Source of the DNA: Coriobacteriia bacterium
GTDB taxonomy: Bacteria; Actinomycetota; Coriobacteriia; WRKU01
NCBI GenBank assembly: GCA_009784095.1
Contig: WRDL01000096.1
Location: 1-5,270 of the forward strand
Direction of reading: 5' to 3'
Length of the DNA: 5,270 nucleotides
Both the position numbers and the translations under genes were made by a program. Of the stretch, positions 1 through 5,270 are shown piece after piece; the stretch's first letter is position 1, and each line of letters opens with the position of its first letter. The notes beneath the pieces are model-generated. The model was not told the origin of the DNA. It saw only the letters and a list, made by a program, of their open reading frames with translations, and ran no database searches.

Positions 1-923
1 CCGCACTATCGACAGCGATCGACGAGTACCTCGCGCATCTGTCCGTCGAGAAAGGTGTCTCGCCCAACACACTCGCGGCATACCGACACGATCTATCCCA
101 ATACAGCGCGTTCCTTTCCGCGCGCGCGCTCGAACAGGGAGACGATATCTCGCGAAATGATGTGCTCTCATTCGTAACATCGTTACGAAAAGAAGGTCTT
201 TCATCGAGTAGCATCGAGCGCAAGCTCAGTGCGGTCAAGACCTTCCATGCGTTCGCGTACAAAGAGGAGATCATCGGGCACAACCCCGCGACCAAACTAC
301 CACGGATGAAGAAGGCACAACGTCTACCCGAAGTGATGAGCATCACGCAGATCGAATCACTGATCGCGACACTCGACGCCGATGACACGCCGCTCGGTTT
401 GCGCGATCGCGCGATCTTCGAAGTGCTCTACGGCTGTGGTGTGCGTGTCTCGGAGCTGTGTATGCTCGATATCATCGACGTCGATTTCGACGCGGCGACG
501 CTGAAGGTGACCGGAAAAGGCTCCAAGCAGCGGATCGTGCCGATGGGCGGTCAAGCCGCCGATGCGCTCCAGAGGTATCTGGCAAACGCGCGTGATCGGC
601 TCCATAGCTCCCGCTCTTTACCCGCTTCGACTTCGGCACTCTTTCTCACGATACGCGGCAAGCGCATGTATCGTGAAGCGGTCTATCGCATGATACGCCA
701 GATCAGCGAGCGAGCCGGGCTTTCCGGAATCCATCCGCATACGCTGCGTCACAGTTATGCGACCCATATGCTTGAAGGGGGAGCCGACCTGCGCAGCCTC
801 CAAGAGATGCTCGGGCATGCCGATCTGTCGACGACCCAGATCTATACGCATGTCGATCAAAGCCATATTCGCGAGGAGTATCTCGAGAACCACCCGCGTG
901 CGTCCCGTCGCGCTTCAGACTGA
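1..923 (+). CDS. xerD: Site-specific tyrosine recombinase XerD (5' end cut by window edge)
   Basis: Tyrosine recombinase that, with a XerC partner, resolves chromosome dimers at dif in the cytoplasm. The reading frame is open from base 3 to the TGA at 921-923, giving 306 residues in the window. Numbering from base 3, residues about 4-90 are the N-terminal SAM-like DNA-binding domain (IDEYLAHLSVEKGVSPNTL) and about 105-295 the catalytic domain. All catalytic residues are visible: R148 (GVRVSEL), K172 (TGKGSKQR), H246 and R249 (HPHTLRH), H272 (LGHADLSTTQ) and nucleophile Y281 (IYTHV). R148 and K172 fall at the positions I recall for E. coli XerD, so probably only a few N-terminal residues are missing and the start lies just left of the window. 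The C-terminal ENHPRA favours XerD over XerC. It is followed by hairpins and faces the convergent PBP gene. The GTG at 162 is internal and is not the start. Family assignment is firm; the XerD versus XerC choice is less so. Confidence 0.93.
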   Translation, partial: ALSTAIDEYLAHLSVEKGVSPNTLAAYRHDLSQYSAFLSARALEQGDDISRNDVLSFVTSLRKEGLSSSSIERKLSAVKTFHAFAYKEEIIGHNPATKLPRMKKAQRLPEVMSITQIESLIATLDADDTPLGLRDRAIFEVLYGCGVRVSELCMLDIIDVDFDAATLKVTGKGSKQRIVPMGGQAADALQRYLANARDRLHSSRSLPASTSALFLTIRGKRMYREAVYRMIRQISERAGLSGIHPHTLRHSYATHMLEGGADLRSLQEMLGHADLSTTQIYTHVDQSHIREEYLENHPRASRRASD

Positions 924-930
924 GAGCAGC

Positions 931-957
931 GGGACAGTGGTGGGACCCCATTGTCCC
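931..957. repeat. Inverted repeat/hairpin just after xerD
   Basis: GGGACAGTGG (931-940) pairs with CCATTGTCCC (948-957) over 10 bp including one G-T wobble, around a 7-nt loop. It begins 8 nt after the xerD stop codon. No T-run follows on either strand, so it is not a canonical intrinsic terminator by itself. It may stabilise the xerD mRNA 3' end or be a small dispersed repeat. The structure is seen directly; its role is unknown. Confidence 0.6.
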
Positions 958-966
958 TGTCATCCC

Positions 967-994
967 AAAAAGAAGCGCCCCTTGAGGCGCTTCT
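967..994 (-). terminator. Rho-independent terminator between convergent genes
   Basis: AGAAGCGCC (971-979) and GGCGCTTCT (986-994) form a perfect 9-bp stem with a 6-nt loop. Read on the - strand the stem is followed directly by a T-run (complement of A967-A970), placing a classic intrinsic terminator 26 nt after the PBP stop codon. On the + strand the tail is CGTTAATT, only weakly T-rich, so it may also stop xerD transcripts but less well. Confidence 0.85.
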
Positions 995-1020
995 CGTTAA
1001 TTGCATAGGATCGTGTGCGA

Positions 1021-3186
1021 TCAGTTGCCGCTTCCACCGCCTCCGCCGGTGTTCGGCGGTGGCGTAGGGGGAGGATCCGGTTGAGGATCCGGCTCCGGTT
1101 GTGGCTCGACGATGACCTCAGGAGGCTTATTCTGCTCCTCTTTCTTAGCGGCATCCGCAGCTGCCTTCTTAGCGGCATCCTCGGCTGCCTTTTTGGCTTC
1201 CTCCTCGGCTTTCAACCTGGCATCGTCCTCAGCCTTCTTCGCATCGGCGGCTATCCCTTCCTTGGATTTGATCGCCGCGAACTTCGAGTTGTCATAAGGA
1301 GGAGCATCGAAGTAGGGGAATTCCTGATACTCGAAAGCGGCCAGAGCCGGAAGCATGAACGCCCGAAATATCGGCGCACAGACCACACCGCCGTAGGCGA
1401 CGCCACCCTGATAAACGATCGTGCGATTGTTATCATCGGGGTATCCGACCCAGATCGCGGTCGCGAGTTCCATCGTATAACCGACGAAGTAAACGTTTCC
1501 ATAGTTCTCACTCGTACCGGTCTTTCCTGCGACCGGGCGACCGTCAAGGTTGGCCGCAGCCGCGGTACCGTTGAGGATGTCTCCCATCAACACCTGCGTA
1601 CAGGCATAGGCGACCTTTGGATCGATCGTCTGTTGCGGATTGGGTATATGCTCCCAGATATCGACACCACGACGGTTCTTGACCACCGTGATGAAGGTCG
1701 GCTCGTTATAGATACCGCTGTTGGCGATCGTCGCGTATGCCGAGGCCATCTCGAGTACGGTCACGCCTTGCGCGCCCAGCGTCAACGAGTTGTACGGTTC
1801 CAGCTCGGTCTTGATTCCGGCAGCATGTGCCATCTCGACCACCTTGTCAGCACCGAGTTTGTCGATCAGTAGCGCGAACGCGGTGTTATACGACCATGCA
1901 GTCGCGCTTCGAAGCGACATGACTCCCGCACTTCCGCCCTCGGCGTTCTCGACACGCCACGGATCCCCGTTGTTATCGAGTGTAATCGGGCTGCGGCAGT
2001 CGACCGGAGTCTCTGGTGACATGCCCTCGTTGAGCGCGGTCAGCAATGTGAACGTCTTCATCGACGAGCCCGGATGGCGATATGCCTGGGTCGCGAGATT
2101 GAACTTGTCATTGTCGTAGTCGGTACCTCCGACCAGCGCCCGGACATATCCGGTCGGTGGTTCGATGGCGACCAGCGCGCCCTGGAGTCCGTCACCGGGA
2201 AGCGCGTTCCACACCGCTTGCTCGGCATAGCCTTGCTGCTCATAGTTAAGTGTCGTGATGACGGTCATACCACCGCCGAACACCGCCGAGAAGTCGAACA
2301 GCTCGTCGAGTTGGCGCTTGACCATATCGACGAAATAATCAGCCGCATAGATACCATCAGAGGGCATCGGTAGCGATTCGAAGGTGTATTCGTATTTGAT
2401 CGCGGCATCGTGCTCTTCCTTGGTGATCAATTCGTTGGTGAGCATCCGCTCGAGCACCAAGTCACGGCGCGCGATCAGATCATCCAAAGCATCGGGGTTT
2501 TCCAGCGGATTGAGATATGCCGGCTGGTTGGGAAGAGCGGCGAGTAGCGCCGCCTCGGCGATATTGAGCTCAGAGCATTTCTTAGCGAAGATATTCTTGG
2601 AAGCCGCTTCGATACCGTAGGCCCCGTTGCCGAAATAGACCGAATTGAGATACATCGAGAGGATCTCTTCTTTGGTGTAGCGCTTCTCCAACTCGAGTGC
2701 AAGGAACATCTCACGGATCTTGCGCTTATAGGTCTGATCTTGTGCTTCATCGATCAATACGGTCTGACGGATATATTGCTGGGAGATCGACGAGCCGCCG
2801 CCGTAACCGGTCACTGCGGCACGTACGACCGATTGCGGGTCGACACCTTGGTGCTCATAGTAGCGCTCATCCTCTACCGCCACGATCCCTTTGAGGATCC
2901 ACGGAGACATCTCCTCGATGGGGACGATCTCGCGATTCTGAAGGTAGAGCTTTGCGAGTAGCACGCCATCGGCGCTGAAGATACTCGTCGGCTCCATCAC
3001 ATCGAACGCGCCCTCGGCAGTGTAGTCAGGTAGATCTTGGAGCCACCCGTTCACGACAGTCATACCGATCGCGAGTGCGACTCCGAGGATCATCAGGAAG
3101 AACATGCTGATCCCGAACAGTGTCACGGCGATCTTCGCGCCGGTCTGTTTCGATGCTTTGCGTCTATTACGTGCCAGTAAGCTCAT
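1021..3186 (-). CDS. Class A penicillin-binding protein (PBP1A-like)
   Basis: Bifunctional peptidoglycan synthase, 721 residues, anchored in the membrane with its enzyme domains outside. A basic cytoplasmic tail (RNRRKASKQ) precedes one transmembrane helix at about residues 19-48. The GT51 glycosyltransferase domain spans about 65-245, with EDERYYEHQG (catalytic E105), GGSSISQQ (130-137), RKIREMFLALELEKRY (second conserved Glu E159) and YFGNGAYGIEAASKNIF. The transpeptidase domain spans about 330-615, with nucleophile S374 in SSMK, SYN at 432-434 and KTGT at 555-558, so both activities look intact. The C-terminus is unusual: an Ala/Lys/Glu-rich helical stretch (about 640-685), a Pro/Glu/Asp-rich tract (688-711) and a GGGGGSGN end; no PASTA domain is seen. 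The ATG at 3184-3186 has a good ribosome site just upstream. It converges on xerD and diverges from the U32 gene, so it is a single-gene unit. Names such as ponA or mrcA would fit but cannot be chosen from sequence alone. Confidence 0.96.
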   Translation of the reverse strand: MSLLARNRRKASKQTGAKIAVTLFGISMFFLMILGVALAIGMTVVNGWLQDLPDYTAEGAFDVMEPTSIFSADGVLLAKLYLQNREIVPIEEMSPWILKGIVAVEDERYYEHQGVDPQSVVRAAVTGYGGGSSISQQYIRQTVLIDEAQDQTYKRKIREMFLALELEKRYTKEEILSMYLNSVYFGNGAYGIEAASKNIFAKKCSELNIAEAALLAALPNQPAYLNPLENPDALDDLIARRDLVLERMLTNELITKEEHDAAIKYEYTFESLPMPSDGIYAADYFVDMVKRQLDELFDFSAVFGGGMTVITTLNYEQQGYAEQAVWNALPGDGLQGALVAIEPPTGYVRALVGGTDYDNDKFNLATQAYRHPGSSMKTFTLLTALNEGMSPETPVDCRSPITLDNNGDPWRVENAEGGSAGVMSLRSATAWSYNTAFALLIDKLGADKVVEMAHAAGIKTELEPYNSLTLGAQGVTVLEMASAYATIANSGIYNEPTFITVVKNRRGVDIWEHIPNPQQTIDPKVAYACTQVLMGDILNGTAAAANLDGRPVAGKTGTSENYGNVYFVGYTMELATAIWVGYPDDNNRTIVYQGGVAYGGVVCAPIFRAFMLPALAAFEYQEFPYFDAPPYDNSKFAAIKSKEGIAADAKKAEDDARLKAEEEAKKAAEDAAKKAAADAAKKEEQNKPPEVIVEPQPEPDPQPDPPPTPPPNTGGGGGSGN

Positions 3187-3190
3187 ATAA

Positions 3191-3198
3191 CCTCTCCC
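3191..3198 (-). promoter_or_regulatory. Shine-Dalgarno site of the PBP gene
   Basis: Read on the - strand, GGGAGAGG lies directly upstream of the ATG at 3186-3184. The GGGAG core is 7 nt from the start codon, which supports this start. Confidence 0.8.
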
Positions 3199-3215
3199 AA
3201 GTCCGTACAGGCGTA

Positions 3216-3244
3216 TTGGTACATACGTGTCACTATTCTATAAT
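3216..3244 (+). promoter_or_regulatory. SigA/sigma70-type promoter for the U32 gene
   Basis: A perfect -10 box, TATAAT (3239-3244), lies 17 bp after TTGGTA (3216-3221), which matches the -35 consensus TTGACA at four of six positions. The expected transcription start is near 3251, about 150 nt before the U32 start codon. The surrounding DNA is clearly more AT-rich than the genes. The promoter sits only 30 bp upstream of the PBP start codon, on the opposite strand. Confidence 0.75.
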
Positions 3245-3250
3245 GGATGG

Positions 3251-3401
3251 AGTATGAATAGATAGAGCCAGTAGCCAATTCGTATAGTTTATCCACGAGA
3301 AGAGGAATAGAGAGTGAAGAGGTTGAGCGTAGCGCTGATGAGTAGGATCGTCATTTCGAGAAAACAGCAGGTCAAGGCATAAGAATAGGGGAGTGGACGT
3401 A
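3251..3401 (+). other. Long 5' leader of the U32 mRNA
   Basis: This is the predicted untranslated region between the promoter and the GTG start, about 150 nt. It is strongly purine-rich on the + strand, for example GAGAAGAGGAATAGAGAG. I see only a tiny hairpin (AGCG, loop TAG, CGCT at 3326-3336), no riboswitch fold I recognise and no terminator-like stem. A 14-codon frame (ATG 3338 to TAA 3380-3382) is present, but its start has no well-spaced ribosome site. The PBP promoter on the - strand must lie in or near this region, but no box pair is convincing. Confidence 0.45.
3388..3393 (+). promoter_or_regulatory. Shine-Dalgarno site deciding the U32 start
   Basis: GGGGAG ends 8 nt before the GTG at 3402. 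The other in-frame GTG, at 3393, overlaps this site and has no ribosome site of its own at a suitable distance. The site therefore favours 3402, which gives a protein beginning MSIPEILAPAGN, the usual N-terminus of U32 proteins. Confidence 0.75.
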
Positions 3402-5270
3402 GTGAGTATCCCGGAAATACTCGCCCCGGCGGGAAACAAGGAGGCGTTTTTAGCCGCACTCGGCGCAGGCGCTGATGCGATCTACGCGGGGCTTGGATCC
3501 TTCAACGCACGACGCGGAGCACCCAATTTCACGCTCAAGTCGCTTAAACAGTGTACGAAGCGCGCACATATTCTCGGAGCACGCGTCTACGTGACGGTCA
3601 ATATCGTGATCTTGCCCCATGAGATGGAAGAGGCGCTCGCGCTTGTCGCCGATGCATGGAATGCCGGGGTCGACGCGATCATCGTCCAAGATGTTGGCCT
3701 GATCGAGCAGATCGGCGCGCGTATGCCCGAGGTGCGGGTACATGCCTCAACTCAGATAAACGCGCATGATTCAGCGACGGTCCGCGCATTGGCCGACTTG
3801 GGGGTCAAGCGCGTCACTTTGGCACGGGAGCTCTCACTGACCGAGATCGCGACCTTGGTGGCGGTCGGTCATGAGGCGGGCGTCGAGGTCGAGGTCTTCG
3901 CCCACGGTGCGCTGTGTATGTCGTATTCGGGGCAATGTCTGTTCTCCTCGTTGGTCGGACGTCGCAGCGCGAATCGAGGTCAGTGCGCCCAGCCGTGCCG
4001 TCTCACCTACGAGTTGATCGATAATCGAGGTGAAGTGCTTGCCGATGTAGGAGCACACCTTCTCTCGCCCAAGGACTTGTGCAGTGTCGAGCTTATCGAC
4101 GAGCTGATCGCGACCGGGGTCGACTCGCTCAAGATAGAGGGACGCATGAAGTCGCCGGGCTACGTGGCGACGGTCGTTGCGAACTATAAGCAGGCATTGG
4201 TGGACGCGGAGCAAGGGAATGTGTTTTCCTTGCCTGAATCGGCTTCGTTCGGTCGAGCTAGCTCGCAAAGCGAGCGGATCTCTCCCGAACCTGGCGAGCC
4301 TGTAGTCTCGCCAGAGCCGCTTTCGGTGGCGGAGAAACAATTCCCTTACTCCGCGTCTGGTCCGACTGAGGAGGAGATCGCGAGCGTGCCACCACTTACG
4401 AGCACCTACAATCGCGGCTTTTCTGAAGCCTATCTTACCGGTGAGCGCACCAATGAGATGATGAGCTACGAACGCGGAGCAGGCAAGGAGCGTGCCGGAG
4501 AGATCGCGCAGTTCGCCCGTGAGAGCGTCGATCGCGCCCAAACGCTCGATATCTTGGGCATCGAGGTATTCAAGCGCATCGAGTTCGAGCCGGCGCCCTT
4601 GCGGAAGCGTAAGGTCAAGTTCGGCCAACAGAGCATGGACGTCGTTGCGGTCACCGCGACCGTCGGTGCCGCGCGCTCCGCGCTCAACGCCGAGGCCAAC
4701 GAAGCGCATCTGGACGCGCGCGAGTTGATCGACGAGGATCCGATACGAGGGGTCGTCCCGATCTTGCCGCGTGTCTGTCATGACGATGAATTCGAGGAGT
4801 TGCTCGGCGTGGCGTATCGTTTCGGCGGTGCGGTGTGCTCGACACTCGGTCAGTTGCGCGTCTGCCAAGAGCGCGACATTCCCGCCCAGGCACACTGGTC
4901 GCTCAATGTCACCAACCCCTACACTTGCGAGGTGCTCAAAGCTTTGGGGGCGACCCGCATCTGGCTTTCGCCCGAGCTGTCCGAGTTGCAGATCGCTGCG
5001 ATCGCGCGGCGTACCGAAGTCCCGCTTGGCATCGGTATCACCGGCATGACCGAGATCATGGTCACCGAGCATTGTGTCCTCATGTCGCAGGGTCCGTGCG
5101 CGCAAAACTGTGAGGGTTGTGCACGAAGGCGCACGCCGACCGCGCTCCGTGATCGAAAAGGCTATAGCTTTCCGGTGCGCACCGATCTGACCGGCAGATC
5201 GCACATCTATAACGCGGTCCCGCTCGATCTGACTGGAGCGCTGGGCGAGATACTCGCCAGTGGGGTGAGC
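3402..5270 (+). CDS. U32 family protein, RlhA/TrhP-like (3' end cut by window edge)
   Basis: Historically called peptidase U32; characterised relatives RlhA and TrhP hydroxylate 23S rRNA and tRNA bases, so a cytoplasmic RNA-modification role is likely here. The frame is open from GTG 3402 to base 5270, 623 residues without a stop. The N-terminus MSIPEILAPAGN and GADAIYAGL start the TIM-barrel-like domain. The U32 signature region is EVFAHGALCMSYSGQCLFS (about 164-182), with C172, C179, C195 and C199, probable Fe-S or metal ligands. KIEGRMKS follows at 244-251, and NRGFSEAYLTGERTNEMMSY (about 335-354) opens the next segment. A C-terminal module shows C558, C566, C570 and C573 (C-x7-C-x3-C-x2-C), then DRKGYSFPVRTD and YNAVPLDLTGAL, as in the longer RlhA-type members; TrhP-type proteins are shorter. 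Between the two N-terminal segments lies a Ser/Pro/Glu-rich insertion of about 49 residues (270-318), encoded by a palindromic repeat. The exact substrate cannot be told from sequence. Confidence 0.92.
   Translation, partial: MSIPEILAPAGNKEAFLAALGAGADAIYAGLGSFNARRGAPNFTLKSLKQCTKRAHILGARVYVTVNIVILPHEMEEALALVADAWNAGVDAIIVQDVGLIEQIGARMPEVRVHASTQINAHDSATVRALADLGVKRVTLARELSLTEIATLVAVGHEAGVEVEVFAHGALCMSYSGQCLFSSLVGRRSANRGQCAQPCRLTYELIDNRGEVLADVGAHLLSPKDLCSVELIDELIATGVDSLKIEGRMKSPGYVATVVANYKQALVDAEQGNVFSLPESASFGRASSQSERISPEPGEPVVSPEPLSVAEKQFPYSASGPTEEEIASVPPLTSTYNRGFSEAYLTGERTNEMMSYERGAGKERAGEIAQFARESVDRAQTLDILGIEVFKRIEFEPAPLRKRKVKFGQQSMDVVAVTATVGAARSALNAEANEAHLDARELIDEDPIRGVVPILPRVCHDDEFEELLGVAYRFGGAVCSTLGQLRVCQERDIPAQAHWSLNVTNPYTCEVLKALGATRIWLSPELSELQIAAIARRTEVPLGIGITGMTEIMVTEHCVLMSQGPCAQNCEGCARRRTPTALRDRKGYSFPVRTDLTGRSHIYNAVPLDLTGALGEILASGVS
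4203..4357. repeat. In-frame palindromic element with three-armed fold inside the U32 gene
   Basis: The ends are long imperfect inverted repeats. GACGCGGAG (4203-4211) pairs with CTCCGCGTC (4349-4357), AAGGGAAT (4213-4220) with ATTCCCTT (4340-4347), and TGTTT (4222-4226) with AAACA (4335-4339). Shorter blocks continue inward to CGGCT (4240-4244) with AGCCG (4315-4319). This stem encloses two adjacent hairpins. Arm 1 (4247-4290) has GTTCGG/CCGAAC at its base, GAG/CTC above, and a GCTCGC-AAA-GCGAGC tip. Arm 2 (4291-4314) is CTGGCGAG/CTCGCCAG with an 8-nt loop. No base separates arm 1 from arm 2, or arm 2 from the stem, so the three arms meet in a tight junction. The element is translated in frame as part of the U32 protein (residues about 270-318), with no stop in that frame. 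It resembles in-frame palindromic elements such as those of Rickettsia; whether it is repeated elsewhere in this genome cannot be seen here. Confidence 0.85.

Noticed and set aside
162..164. GTG as the start of the recombinase
   Set aside because: The frame continues upstream with a well-conserved XerD N-terminal domain to the window edge, so this codon is internal.
1015..1872. 285-codon open frame on the + strand opposite the PBP gene
   Set aside because: It is antisense to intact PBP motifs, has a low-complexity Arg/Leu-rich translation, and no ribosome site stands out.
3251..3278. Possible PBP promoter on the - strand (TTGGCT, 16 bp, CATACT; or TAGAAT at 3240-3235)
   Set aside because: TTGGCT/CATACT matches only part of both consensus boxes, and TAGAAT has no partner -35 at the right spacing. 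A promoter must exist for this gene, but I cannot place it.
3338..3382. 14-codon leader peptide frame (ATG to TAA) before the U32 gene
   Set aside because: The nearest AAGAGG is about 15 nt from the ATG, too far, and the encoded peptide has no regulatory run of one amino acid.
3187..3401. A dif-like recombination site for XerD near the genes
   Set aside because: I looked for two 11-bp arms around a short centre with dif-like sequence and found none here or elsewhere in the window.
3834..5204. 456-codon open frame on the - strand opposite the U32 gene
   Set aside because: It lies entirely antisense to a frame with clear U32 motifs. Its translation is Arg/Asp/His/Leu-rich without any recognisable domain, as expected of a shadow of GC-rich codons.

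Overview
This 5.27-kb window is chromosomal, moderately GC-rich DNA with housekeeping genes. It holds three protein-coding genes. (1) A nearly complete XerD-type tyrosine recombinase on the + strand, cut by the left window edge. (2) A complete class A penicillin-binding protein (PBP) on the - strand, 721 residues. (3) A long U32-family protein (the RlhA/TrhP RNA-hydroxylation 'peptidase' family) on the + strand, cut by the right edge. The third gene has a GTG start and stays open to the last base. A Gram-positive anaerobe is plausible, and a Coriobacteriia-like actinobacterium is my best guess from the gene set and protein style. That is an impression, because the window has no rRNA or other decisive marker.

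Layout. xerD runs rightward to 923 and meets the leftward PBP gene, which stops at 1021. The 97-bp gap between them holds two hairpins. One lies just after xerD (931-957). The other (971-994) looks like a rho-independent terminator with its T-run on the PBP side. The PBP gene (1021-3186) and the U32 gene (from 3402) diverge from a 215-bp region. That region holds a good SigA/sigma70-like promoter facing the U32 gene (TTGGTA, 17 bp, TATAAT), a transcribed leader of roughly 150 nt, and Shine-Dalgarno sites for both genes.

The most unusual object lies inside the U32 gene at 4203-4357. It is a long imperfect palindrome whose ends pair over about 36 bp and which encloses two further hairpins, giving a three-armed structure. 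It is read in frame and adds about 49 Ser/Pro/Glu-rich residues to a linker between two recognisable U32 segments. It has the hallmarks of a palindromic mobile repeat inserted into a coding sequence without breaking it, like the Rickettsia palindromic elements, but here in what looks like an unrelated lineage.

Functionally the genes belong to separate housekeeping tasks: chromosome dimer resolution (XerD), peptidoglycan polymerisation and cross-linking (PBP), and probably rRNA or tRNA base hydroxylation (U32). Transcription directions (convergent, then divergent) show that they are three separate transcription units, not an operon.
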